Part shown: piece by piece, positions 21,511 through 31,445 of the stretch
Layout of the letters: each line of letters begins with the position of its first letter
How positions within the stretch are numbered: position 1 is the stretch's first letter
NCBI GenBank assembly: GCA_028023455.1
Contig: JAQFVV010012508.1
Coordinates: 2,041,877 to 2,105,876 of the forward strand
Reading direction: 5' to 3'
DNA length: 64,000 nt
From: Epiperipatus broadwayi
Lineage: Eukaryota; Onychophora; Udeonychophora; Euonychophora; Peripatidae
Notes under the pieces: generated by a model
The model's input: only the letters and a program-made list of their open reading frames with translations
The model's database searches: none
Told to the model about the DNA's origin: nothing
Translations under genes and position numbers: made by a program

Positions 21511-21614
21511 TTTTTTTTTCATGTGTCATAGCATCGGCTGGGAAGCGAACCCGCTAACCCGGGACAACTGCTTGTAAGGCAACTGTGCTGACCACTCGAC
21601 CACCAACGCTTGAC
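21511..21614 (-). repeat. tRNA-derived SINE (family 1) with 10-bp TSD
   Basis: The minus-strand head has GTCGAGTGGTCAGCACAG (A box) and GCGGGTTCGCTTCCC (B box), then GATGCTATGACACATG and a poly-A tail. The direct repeat TACTTTTCTT flanks it at 21501-21510 and 21615-21624. Confidence 0.88.
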
Positions 21615-21624
21615 TACTTTTCTT

Positions 21625-22235
21625 CTTTTAATATTATATTTTACAAAAATCTTATGCCAACTTGAAAAGGCTATTTATTATTTTGCGTAAAATAATATCG
21701 TCAAGTAATCAGATATTATTTAGTTGCTAGACGTTTAAAATTTTATGTTTATGTATCCAACATTCGAATTCTTTAATAAATAATTTTCTTTTAAAAATAT
21801 TGGATAAAATTATCATGTTTCATACTAGTTATATATTTTAAAAATAATCAATTTATTCTAATTGTTATTCTAATTTTTTTTTATATTCATTAAATAAACT
21901 AAATTTTTTTTGTTATATGTTTTCATGAAATATTATCTTCGAAATTTAAATGACTTCGAGCTCATTTTATATATTAGATTTCATTTTATATAAGAAGTTC
22001 GTTGCCTACTTTTAAAACATTTGAAGAAAAAAAACACGCGTTTGCGCACTTAAACTATATGAAGTTGAGCGTATGTTAAATTCTATTTGACTTATACATA
22101 GTATATATATTTCCAAATCAAATGAAAAATTAAAATAAATGAAATATGATTTTTTTTTAGGAAATTATTTATATTATATATAAAATTATAGCTGGGAATG
22201 TAATAGAAACCACGTGATTAAAATATAACTTTGTC
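21625..22235. other. AT-rich stretch, nothing recognised
   Basis: No coding or repeat structure was recognised. Confidence 0.4.
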
Positions 22236-22239
22236 TTTA

Positions 22240-22975
22240 TCATTGCATTGCCAAATCCATATAATATTAATACCATTTATGTTCTTTATTACTTTTATAG
22301 TGTTTTTTACGATCCACTATTGACGGTTTCGATTGCCCCAACAATATAAGTATAAGCACGAAATGTATCTTGGGGGTTATTTGTCTGTTATTGTATCTTT
22401 ATTTATATGAAATTATTTATGAAATAAAAAAGAATGGAGAAATATGGAAGTTGTCTAATCTATAAAAAAAGATATTACGCGTGGGAGAAAGAGAAACGTA
22501 AATAGCCATGTGTGTGCTGAAAATCAGATATATTAATTAATCTTTAACTTGGATTAAAGTTTATATCTGTGCTAGAGAAAATCTCTAGTTAGTAATAATC
22601 ATTACGTGTTTATCAAAAAGTTGTAACGTAAAAGTTGGGAGTGGAGTAAATTGACGGTTGAAAATAAAAACGAGATAATTTGCTCTACATAAATACCCTT
22701 CATGTAATAAAGATTTTTATGAGAGATGATGATGACTGGCCCAACTGATGAGTGCTGGTTCAGTACGAAATGCATCTTGGGGATTATTTATCTTTTATTG
22801 TATCTTTATTTATATGAAATAAAAAAGAATGGCGAAATATGGAAGTTGTCTAATTAATATACATATAAATAAAAGTTCTGAAGAAGATTGCTGGGGCAAT
22901 CGAAACCGCTTATAATGGTTGTAAAAAGCATTGTAAAAGTAATAAAAGAACATATATGATATTAATTTATTATCT
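22240..22975. mobile_element. Inverted/direct repeat block with hammerhead remains
   Basis: GAAATGTATCTTGGGG...GAATGGAGAAATATGGAAGT (22365-22460) recurs at 22767-22845. The left stretch GTTCTTTATTACTTTTATAG...CGGTTTCGATTGCCCCA recurs inverted at 22894-22960. One family D ribozyme lies in the middle. At 22358 only the 3' half of a ribozyme remains (GCACGAAATGTATCTTGGGG, no CTGANGA). It looks like a rearranged pair of related elements. Confidence 0.6.
22730..22792 (+). ncRNA. Hammerhead ribozyme, family D, intact copy
   Basis: CTGATGA 22745-22751, stem II GUGCU/AGUAC (loop GGUUC, one mismatch), GAAA 22767-22770. Stem III is the self-complementary AUGCAU, with a AUC site and predicted cleavage after C22776. 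Stem I is CCCAA (22740-22744) with UUGGG (22777-22781), five perfect pairs. The outer GATGAT/ATTATT pairs weakly. Confidence 0.8.
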
Positions 22976-23580
22976 TACATATAATGCTCTGTTGATCAAG
23001 ATTTTTAAATGCATGAATACACTTTTCATAAAATTAAAATACATTTATCTTTCCAAGTTTAAAATTCAAGCGCCAGAACAATATTCAAACATTTCAAATA
23101 TATCACAATCTTGATAATTTTATTGGGAGAGTTTTGGTTCAAAAATAATGTTTTAAAAACATTAAATTTTGGCCTGGAAACCGGGCTTAAGTAATTAGAT
23201 ATCACATGTTAGAATCAAAAAATAACGTCTGAGTGATAATTGGTCAATTTTTTTTAATACAGTTTATTTTAACAACTCAATTACTGTCTTATATCATAAA
23301 CATCAAGGAATGCTTTATATCATTAAGAAATATGCTATGACAATGTTATTTTAGTATTGCAATAATCGTTTAAATGTTATCTGAAAATATATAAGTATAT
23401 ATATAGCGGTTTTCATTAATTTTAATTAACTGATTCCAAATGAATATGATGACTGAATTTGTGTTGAATAGGCCAAATTCCAAGAAATCACATTAATAGC
23501 ACTAATTGATACGGTATTACAACAAAACTTCTATATATTTTTTATATATTGTCAATAATATATACACACAATGTATGAAT
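22976..23580. other. AT-rich stretch, nothing recognised
   Basis: No feature was recognised. Confidence 0.4.
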
Positions 23581-23582
23581 AT

Positions 23583-23941
23583 TGGTTGTATTTTTATATT
23601 GAACTATTTCCACCATCTAATATAAGTATATGAAATTTCTACTGACTGTTGTCTTTGGTAGGATAGTTCAGTTGGTTACAGTATTACCTTAAAATTCAAT
23701 ACTCAAGAATCTAAGGGTCGAGGTTTGAATCCCATGCTAGTACCATCACTGGTCTGGCAAGCAACACATGAAGAATTGAGAATAATACCTCTCGAAACAT
23801 TGTGTATTTACTCACCTGTTTGGCATGCTATTACTAATAGTCTAATGTATTTGGAATATATTAAATAAAGTTAATTTTTTCTAAAGACATTTAATACTCA
23901 TATTAGATGATGGAAATAGTCCAATATAAAAATACAACTGA
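23583..23941 (+). mobile_element. tRNA-derived repeat (family 2) bounded by inverted repeats
   Basis: The ends GTATTTTTATATTG...CTATTTCCACCATCTAATAT (left) and its complement ATATTAGATGATGGAAATAG...CAATATAAAAATAC (right) form terminal inverted repeats of about 38 bp. Between them are the tRNA-like head (GGATAGTTCAGTTGGTTACA; AGGTTTGAATCCC), the GAATAATACCTCTCGAAAC body and the TAAATAAAGTTAATTTTTTC tail. CACCATCATCACAAACC follows outside. It contains no ORF. Confidence 0.7.
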
Positions 23942-24049
23942 AACACCATCATCACAAACCTTCAGGGAAATACTATCAATATTGGCGCCTTTCTTTTCTG
24001 TGCATAACAAAAATAAGGTTAATTAAGTCCAAAAGCTAAAAGTTTTATT

Positions 24050-24645
24050 TGTACTTATATATTGGAGTATTTACATCATCTAATATTAAGAATTGAATGT
24101 CTTTAGAAAAATTAAACTTTATTTAAATTTTCAAATTACATTCATCTGATAGTAATAGCACACAGGTTAATATATGCCCAAGGTTTCGAGAGGTATTATT
24201 CTCTCTTCAGGAATTGCTGGCCTGACCAGTGACAGCATGGGAATCAAACCTGGACCCTTAGATTCTTGAAAAAGCTGGACCCTTAGATTCTTGATTTTAT
24301 TCAAGAATCTAAGGGTCCAGATTTAATCCCCATGCTAGTACTCTCGCTGGTCAAGTCCGCAACATCTGAAGAAGAAAGAATAATACCTCTTGAAACATTG
24401 TGCATATACTAACCAATTATTCAAGAATCTAAGAATTCAGGTTTGATTTTCATGCTAGTTCTGTCACTGGTCAGGCCAGCAACAAGAGGGAAGAATAATA
24501 CGTCTCGAAACATTGTGCGAGCTGTGTGCTATTATTAACAGTTGAATGTATTTCATATATTTAAATAAAGTTAAAATTTTTTATACATTTAATACTCACA
24601 TTAGATGATGGAAATAGTCCAACATACACCATCATCACAAACCAT
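24050..24645. mobile_element. Family 2 repeat cluster, one minus and two plus copies
   Basis: A minus-strand copy (24055-24270) faces two plus-strand partial copies (24298-24415 and 24418-24640). The TCAAGAATCTAAG block is repeated four times at the junction, and the outer ends are the same TATTAGATGATGGAAATAG. CACCATCATCACAAACC follows at 24625, as in the 23.6 kb copy. Confidence 0.65.
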
Positions 24646-24904
24646 CGGGGAAACATTATAATTAAATATCAATGGATTTGGTTAATCAATAATATTTTTG
24701 ATAGATTTCAGTTTTCTATGTTTTAAATTGTTGTTACATTAAATCTAACAATTCATTTTCTGATATTATTTTATTTAATTTTGGCATTTGTGGTTTCTAA
24801 TTTTTTTATTTCCTATTAGTTAGGACCATATTAGATAATTTGTACAAAATTGTTTCAAAATTTCATTTCTGGTAATTGAACTACTGATAATTGAATTAAC
24901 AATC

Positions 24905-25035
24905 AAAACAGGCAAAACTCACTATATGTATTGCCACACACAGCAAGCTAGAGTAATCAATGGATGCCAGAAAGCTTGTGCCTGTTTTAATAACAGTTAT
25001 AAGCAAGCATAAAAATGGTGATCATGTAATGCTAA
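24905..25035. repeat. Family A fragment
   Basis: AACAGGCAAAACTC, TGTATTGCCACAC, CCAGAAAGCTTGTGC joined to CTGTTTTAATAACAGTTATAAG and GGTGATCATGTAATG. The inner part with the ribozyme is deleted. Confidence 0.7.
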
Positions 25036-25039
25036 TTAA

Positions 25040-25840
25040 CAATCAAATAGTAGTAATGAGATTAGTAAAAATTTATTTAAACAGCATTCAATGATACAGT
25101 GACCAAAAATGAGAACAAAACTGAAATTTGGAGAAAAGATGCCAATTTTTGTAATTTGTTTATAAAATACAATTCAGAACGTAATAATGGCTACGCAGTC
25201 ATGATTATGTGTTTGACGTTTTTCATTGAGTGTTGAGAGACTATATTATTTTGGTGTATTTTGAATATTTAATAGAATCACTAGAAAATGCGGCATTCTT
25301 TTTTGGATTAATGTATTTTCTCAGCTATGAAAATTTGTAAGAAGTATGAAGGAAGAATGTCCGGTAAACTTCAGAATGCGTAAAGAAATAATTTTCATTG
25401 TTTGCGAAATCATGAGTTGATAAATAATTGATCTGTCTAAAATATATTGCCTTCTACATTGGTTTTTGATGACAGAATTATAAACTGAGTCACTAAATTA
25501 TTCAGTTTGCTATTGAATCTACTGTTGTTAAGCAGATGTTTATGAGATTAAACATGTAAAATGAGTCAGTAAGAAGTATTACTATACATGATAAACTTAA
25601 GAATTTTTTAATGGAAAAAATGTAGATTCTATTTACATTACAAAGGTGTAGCCTAGCTGAGTACATACGTACCTAGAATTTGATAAACTAACATTGGACT
25701 TAGTTTGGAAGATAAATTAGCTTTTAACAATTTATGCAATAGAAAGGGAATAATTCTTATGTGAGATTAAAAAATGATTTTAATATTTGGCTAAGTTTTG
25801 TTTTTGAGGAGGTCACATATTTTTAAAATTGTTAGAAAAT
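25040..25840. other. AT-rich stretch, nothing recognised
   Basis: No feature was recognised. Confidence 0.4.
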
Positions 25841-25842
25841 GA

Positions 25843-26250
25843 TCAGAAGTCCAGTTTGGAAAGTAAGGAAAAATATTCATGAATGAATTTACGTTTTGTA
25901 TTGATCAGAGAAAGTTTTAGAAACATGACCGTCACATTTTTAAAGATTTTAGGCTGCATTTTATTTCCATTGATGTATTTTATTCCAAATTTTTGCAGAG
26001 TATATGGTATGTCATTTAGATTTCTGGCGGCAAACTCATTGATAATGTCAGCATAAACTATTCTGAATTTGATGAGAAAATTAGAAGACGTGAAATGCTT
26101 TATGAAAGGCTTAAAGTCCTTCCTTCTAAAACCATTCTGGTTGGGATAAGTTCTTAGGATTCTCAAAAATAGATTATGTCTGTCCCAGATATTTATCAAT
26201 CTGGCTTTATTTATTTTTGCATTTTGTATAGTATAACACCTGTTTGCCAT
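25843..26250 (-). CDS. Unrecognised ORF, 135 codons
   Basis: A complete minus-strand frame, MANRCYTIQNAKINKARL to the C-terminal LLSKLDF, with a protein-like mix of residues: basic, with aromatic and hydrophobic positions spaced as in helices (NEFAARNLNDIPYTLQKF). This is better than the surrounding AT-rich noise frames. I do not recognise the family. No signal peptide, membrane segment, zinc motif or transposase/RT motif is visible. No partner repeat was seen in the window, which argues weakly against a high-copy element. It could be an exon of a gene, a relic of a low-copy element, or a chance ORF. The start is the first ATG and is not supported independently. Confidence 0.35.
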   Translation of the reverse strand: MANRCYTIQNAKINKARLINIWDRHNLFLRILRTYPNQNGFRRKDFKPFIKHFTSSNFLIKFRIVYADIINEFAARNLNDIPYTLQKFGIKYINGNKMQPKIFKNVTVMFLKLSLINTKRKFIHEYFSLLSKLDF

Positions 26251-26836
26251 TTCAAAAAGATGGATAAACTAATTCAAACAATATTTTAAATAAAATACCG
26301 AAACATCTAATTAACATAAATTTGAATACTCTCCCTCATCACTATCAACCGCATACAGCTATGATTATGAAGCCATAGAGCTTTGAAAGCGCTAAGCTTT
26401 AAATAAATTTAATAATATATAAAACTTCTTTAACGAGTGTTATAAGCGCATAATTATTGATAGTTTATTATTATGCATCATGGAAAATAAAATAACAATA
26501 TATCTTTAATAATTGAAATAATGATTTTTATCTTGGTAGTAAAGTAAAATGAATGAGAGTTGAATTAGTGTAATGATTATGTAACTTTATATTTTATTAT
26601 ACAATTCACTATGGAATTAGACTTTGTGAAGGACTAAATATGAAATGAAGGGTTATTCTTGATGATAATTGCTAAGCCGAAGACTTATTAACAGAAACAA
26701 GTGAATCAATACTGCCAAGATTTTTAGTAATTGCTTCTGTCAGAGATAAATTTGCATATTTTTTATAATAATTATGGCATCATGAATATATACTAAAGAA
26801 GTCTCCATTTTATAGTGAAACAATGTTAAATCTAAA
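26251..26836. other. AT-rich stretch, weak dispersed repeat
   Basis: AGCTATGATTATGAAGCC...TTGAAAGCGCTAAGC near 26355-26400 resembles the inverted stretch at 495-550. Nothing else was recognised. Confidence 0.35.
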
Positions 26837-26837
26837 C

Positions 26838-27205
26838 AAGGCAAAACTCTCCATACAGTAGTGCCACCCTGTGCCAACCAGAGTAATCAATGGATGCCAG
26901 AAGGCTTGTGCATAAAATCCCTATCTAATGCCTACTCATCCAATATCCCCAGACTAGTTTCTGGCTTGTGTCTCCTCACTGATCCCCAGACTAGTTTCTG
27001 GCTTGTGTATCCTCACTGATGAAGGCCACAAGCCAGAAACTAGTCTGGGGATATTGGATGAGTAGGCATTAGATAGGGATTTTATGCACAAGCCTTCTGG
27101 CATCCATTGATTTCTCTGGTTGCCACAGGGTGGCACTACTGTATGGAGAGTTTTGCCTTGTTTATAAACAATTATGTGCTAGTATAAGAGATGGTGATCA
27201 TGTCA
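26838..27205. mobile_element. Family A palindrome with 14-bp target duplication
   Basis: The left arm (26838-26967: AACAAGGCAAAACTCTCC ... TCCCCAGACTAGTTTCTGG) is the inverted copy of the right arm (about 27030-27165). Between them is a partial duplication of the TCCCCAGACTAGTTTCTGGC block. The right end carries the family end GAGATGGTGATCATGT, and the left end is shorter. CAATGTTAAATCTA flanks the unit on both sides (26822-26835 region and 27202-27215 region). Long identical flanking repeats suggest insertion by target-primed copying rather than a cut-and-paste transposase. Short frames over the arms are artefacts. Confidence 0.78.
27008..27058 (+). ncRNA. Hammerhead ribozyme, family A, intact copy
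   Basis: TCCTCA (27010-27015) pairs with TGGGGA (27046-27051). CTGATGA is 27016-27022, stem II GGC/GCC with loop CACAA, GAAA 27036-27039, stem III ACTAGT, GUC with predicted cleavage after C27045. The mirror copy in the left arm has lost CTGATGA, so only one arm is catalytic. Confidence 0.8.
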
Positions 27206-27545
27206 ATGTTAAATCTAGATATTACTTATTGTTTCAGTGCAAATTTGTAAATAAAGGTGATGATAAAGTTAACTCTTATGCAAGACTTTTAGCGATTCGG
27301 AATATTGGAAAGATTTTTTGAAAGTTTTTATTGCTTCACAATCCTTTTTTGTATAATTAATTATATGTGTACTAGATTTAGTTCATCATTTGAAATTTAA
27401 TAATCAAAAAAGCAAGTCATATATAATGTGACATTACTTTTATAATCTTGTATTTACAAAAGTGCAATACAGAGAGCATACCAATAGCTCAAACAAGCTC
27501 TTAATTAATAAGTGCGATATGAGAAAATATTTAAAATCTCTATCC

Positions 27546-27614
27546 AGAACACTCTCATCTCCAGACCAACTGGTTTCGAGCTTCTGGCTCACGTCAGTGG
27601 AGAGCTAGAATATT
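27546..27614 (-). ncRNA. Hammerhead-like motif, family C, left arm
   Basis: Minus strand: CTCTCCA stem I strand, CTGACGT (A9 replaced by U), stem II GAGC/GCUC with loop CAGAA, GAAA, stem III ACC-AGUU-GGU, C, and TGGAGA completing a six-pair stem I. All helices are perfect but one invariant core base differs, so activity is doubtful. Confidence 0.62.
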
Positions 27615-27917
27615 CGGACACTAGATCCAAAATATCAACTCAAAACCCAGCACTTATTTCATATGTATATTTAAGTAGAAACTCTGAAATTTTCAGACAT
27701 GAAAATGTCTCTAAATCCAGCTATCTGACTTAAATAGCTATACGGGACTGAACTAAATTCAGATCTGCCATATTTTAATAGCCTCAGCATAGCCAAAGCC
27801 TTAAACGTAAAATTATAATAATCAAAAAAGCAAGTCATATATAAAGTTTCTACTTAAATGTATGTATAAAATAAGTGCTGGGTTTTGAGTAGATATTTTG
27901 GATCTAGTGTTCGAATA

Positions 27918-27990
27918 TTCTAGCTCTCCACTGACATGAGCCATAAGCTCGAAACCAGTTGGTCTGGAGATGAGAGTGTTCTGGATAAAG
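27918..27990 (+). ncRNA. Hammerhead-like motif, family C, right arm
   Basis: Stem I CTCTCCA/TGGAGA, stem II GAGC/GCTC, GAAACC, loop AGTT and GGTC are intact. The core reads CTGACAT, two changes from CUGANGA. The helices match the left arm, so the family was hammerhead-derived and this copy is probably dead. Confidence 0.58.
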
Positions 27991-28109
27991 ATTTTAAATA
28001 TTTTCTCATACTGCACTTATCAATTAAGAACTTGTTTGAGTTATTGGTACGCTCTCTGTATTGCATTTGAAATTTTAAGAAAATGGAGTTTAGAAATCCA
28101 ACTGAATAG

Positions 28110-28560
28110 CAATCAACTACTAATTCATTTTCTTTTGCTTGTTGAGTGATTTCCTGCACCTATAAGGTAACAATATTTAATTTATAAATGGGGAAATCTT
28201 GACAAATATTGCAAATTTTTTTATCATTAGTTATTTTGAAAGACATCCTATATTTTTCTAAAGAAATTATTGAATTTATTAGCATGATTTTAAATTTAAA
28301 GGGAAAAATTGCTAGTGGTAAAATCATAAAGAGATGGTATCATAATATCATTTAAATATCTTTTTTTATTTTAAATCTGTATATGAAAAAGAGAGATAAA
28401 TATTAATTTAATGTTTTTTAATTTTTTTTTTTTTCACATAAAACTTTAATTTTTATATTTATGTAATTCATATCTCAATTTAATAAAATATATAAAAATA
28501 AATACTTAATATAAATAAATAAATAAAATGTCTGTTAATTAAAACAAAATTGTAATCATA
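28110..28560. other. AT-rich stretch, nothing recognised
   Basis: No feature was recognised. Confidence 0.4.
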
Positions 28561-28629
28561 CTAAAAATAATAAATTTAACGGTAATAAACTATTAAATAC
28601 AGTCTTTAAATTTGCAGAAGTATATTTGC

Positions 28630-31112
28630 ATACTTCAGGGAAAAGTTCTCCGCTCCCACACCTGAACTTTGCTAAGACTCAACAATGGATTCACCAACTA
28701 CAGATCTTGGCATTACCGAGAGAGATATTCTGACCAAGTTAATGATGCCTGAAAGCACTCATCCGGGGCTATATGCAATTCCTAGATTTCTCCAGTTAGA
28801 TTTGTCCAAATTTTCTATACCAATCATACACAACTTACTTATATCTTCCATTGTCCGAGGCAATGGTTGGCTTTGTCCCATAGCAAGGCTGCCATTCCTC
28901 AAGCGCAATAGAATTCCATCCCTGCTAGAGAATTTGCGGCCCATCTCTATGACTACACTGATGGTCAACGTCATTGAGTCAATGATCAAGGACAAAATTC
29001 CAAATCAAAATACTCCTCCATATTTCACAATACCAATTTGCAAAAAAGGGCAATTCAACTGCAGATGCCATCAATCTTTTTAAAATGATTATTGATCATA
29101 TCAGATTCTCCAGGCACTCTAAGCGGGTGGTAGTTCATTTTGACATCTCCGCTGCCTTTGATTCTATCCAAATCAACACTCTTTTAACCATGCTTGATGA
29201 GCAATATATTTCCTCTGGAGTCATTAATATCATTAAGAACCTATATAGTTGTGAAGGGTGCATCTCACTGAATGGGGGATTTTTTTCTCCCTTCTTCACC
29301 ACCTCCTCCATCCCACAGGGCTCCCCTCTCAGTGCCCTGTTCTTCATCACTTACCTCAATCCACTGCTCATTCAAATTGAGAGATCTCTTCCTGGCATCC
29401 ATATCCCAGCATTAAATACATCAATCCACCACATTACCTACATGGACATCTTGGTCATTTTTCTTCCATCAAAAAAGCTAATTCTCAGGCTTCTATCAGC
29501 TTGAGGAGTTTCTGATCAATCCAGCCTCTAATTTAATATGGCCAAGTTGTCTGTCTGGCAATTATCTTCGGGTAAGAACATTCCTGGCCCATTTACAGCA
29601 AAGTCGCAGAAGTTCTTAGACTTCCCTATATTTGAATCAACTATGGCCATGAGGAGGTTTGTCCAAGATAAGCTACTTCAATCTACACAGAAATTTACAT
29701 CCTCCCTTTCCAAAGTATATATGTCCATGTTTGCCAAGTCCTCCCTCATCAATATACTAATATTCCCTAAAATATCCTATTTTGTCCCAGTGATCAACTT
29801 CACTAAAGCCTTCATCAGGAAAGTACATAAACTGTACACTGATATAATTAGAGGGTAAAAAAGTGCAACTATTAGCTTGAGAGACCTACAGAAACACACA
29901 AAGCTCAATGGGCTGTCCCTACCCTCCATAGATACCTTTATATTTCAATGCTCCTACAACACTGTGTATCCAAACTCCTTGCTCTTTAAAGATATATCTT
30001 ATCACAGACAAGCCTCCCCCTGTTAGCACCGGCTGGTTGGCAACCCTCATCCCATATCTCTAAGTTTATTGCTATTCCTAATAAGCCATTCTCTACAAAA
30101 ATTAATTTCTGGGAAGCGTATTATATCCTGGACCCTGATGTCACAGGATCAACCTTTTTTCGGTTTAACAACCATCTCCTAATCAAGAAATTTAAGTGAT
30201 GGTTCCTTGAGCCTAAATTCGGTGACTTCCTGTTGAAAATTAACATTAATGCCTTGCCTACTAAACATTTCCTAGTACACCGCCAAGGTTTTTCAAGCAT
30301 TGATTCCACTTGCTCTCTATGCCTCAGAGAGGAAGAAACTTCACTTCATCTCTTCTGCCACTGCCTTTCCCTTCAAACCTACAGAGACCTTATAGCCTCG
30401 ATGCTAAAAAACAAAATGTCTACATTATCAACACTTATTGACAACATACTACATGGATCTATCCCAGAAATACGTTCAACATTCATATTATTTTCGCGAT
30501 GGTTCACCTGTTGCTGGCTCACCTTTAATCATGTCCTGGATCGTCCGCTTGATTTATATATAGAAAATATTTAAAAAAGTTCAGAAAGAGACCAGAATTT
30601 GGTCCCCCCTATATCTTTGAAGCCACATGGAAGTTGATTGTTATACCTCCCTAAGGCTATTCCCTTTTATATCCAGTTAGAAACTGCCTATACTGGAAAC
30701 AATTAAAAACTGGTTTAAGTGCATTCATTCGGGATGGACTATTAATTGCCCCCATCCTCAAGCCTATATCTTCAACCCTGGATATGAGGACATTGACATC
30801 CATTATGAAGGGTCTGATTTACCTATGTAATGCCATGAATTTTGTTGTATGGACACAACTTTGATGTCATCTTTGTACATTTCGAGTCATGCAAGCTTAG
30901 TCACCTATCTCCAAGATACCAAACCCCAGGTTCTTCCCATTGCTCCTATGGATCACTGTAGTCATTTTAGGTTATGTAATGCAGGCTATGTCATCATTGA
31001 ACTTTTTTCTTCTTTGAATACCATTTAATGTATCCTATTTTTAATCTTGTCATATGAGTTGTAACCAAATTACAGAATAAAATTTTCTATATTTTATAAA
31101 AAAAAAAAAAAA
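28630..31112 (+). pseudogene. L1/Tx1-like LINE ORF2, 5'-truncated relic
   Basis: RT can be followed over several frames. ENLRPISMTTLMVNVIESMI (about 28930-28990) is the 'NyRPIsl' block. FDISAAFDSI (29140-29170) is the first catalytic aspartate block. SIPQGSPLSALFFI (about 29310-29350) is the PQG block. YMDILVIF (about 29440) stands where YADD is expected; its catalytic aspartates are lost. C-terminally, STCSLCLREEETSLHLFCHC (30300-30360) is the zf-RVT type zinc knuckle. AATAAA at 31077-31082 lies just before a poly-A tract (31098-31112). Less AT-rich than its surroundings. Frameshifts and stops make it inactive. Confidence 0.82.
31077..31112 (+). terminator. LINE polyadenylation signal and poly-A tail
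   Basis: AATAAA followed after about 15 bases by a run of A marks the 3' end of the LINE copy. Confidence 0.8.
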
Positions 31113-31329
31113 TCTGCAGCAGTTCTTTCGGTTAATTTCTTAAACTCGCCTCAACTGCCATTAAATTAAAAAAAAAAAAGTTGAGGCAGTTGAGGTGGGG
31201 TTAAGAAATTAATCAAAAGCATTTCTGCAGATTTAAAGACTGTTTTTAATAGATTATTACCGTTAAATTTATTATAATTAAAAATAAACTTTTATATATT
31301 TACCAGACATGTACCCGGCCTATGAAAAG

Positions 31330-31445
31330 GCTATCGTTTTCATAATACTTTCTTTTTATTTAACATTTCTGAAAAAAAAATTGTTAAAAGGTTGCTTTAA
31401 CAAATTATTTTTCAGAAATGTTACAAAATGTTAATATTATGAAAA
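31330..31445. repeat. Inverted repeat hairpin
   Basis: GTTTTCATAATACTTT...TTAACATTTCTGAAAAA faces TTCAGAAATGTTAC...TTAATATTATGAAAAC. It is a small palindromic MITE-like unit with no ORF. Confidence 0.7.

Larger units (their letters stand above)
27460..28068. mobile_element. Family C hammerhead palindrome
   Basis: Two 224-bp arms (27460-27683 and 27845-28068) are inverted copies: GCAATACAGAGAGCATACCA, CAATAGCTCAAACAAGCTC, the ribozyme-like core, CTAGATCCAAAATATC, CCCAGCACTTATTTCAT. The 160-bp middle holds the shared palindrome CTGAACTAAATTCAG (27748-27762) and the GACATGAAAATGTC hairpin. AATCAAAAAAGCAAGTCATA occurs directly repeated at about 27402 and 27822. The layout parallels family B (CAATAGCTCTTAACAAGC, CCAGCACTTTATCTAAT), so B and C are related. 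Minus and plus frames over the arms are shadows. Confidence 0.78.
28565..31275. mobile_element. Foldback MITE split by a LINE
   Basis: The left end AAATTTAACGGTAATAAAC...CAGTCTTTAAATTTGCAGAA (28565-28621) matches, inverted, the right end TTTCTGCAGATTTAAAGACT...ATTACCGTTAAATTT (31222-31275). The inner arms TTAATTTCTTAAACTCGCC/CAACTGCC (31133-31160) and GGCAGTTGAGGTGGGGTTAA (31185-31205) complete the palindrome. The LINE (about 28622-31112) lies between, flanked by related AAATTTGCAGAAG and AAATCTGCAGCAG, the likely target duplication. Removing the LINE leaves a MITE of roughly 220 bp. Confidence 0.7.

Noticed and set aside
28565-31275. A DNA transposon encoding a reverse transcriptase between inverted ends
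   Set aside because: The AATAAA and poly-A tail, the target-duplication-like AAATYTGCAG motif and the residual inner palindrome fit a LINE nested in a MITE.
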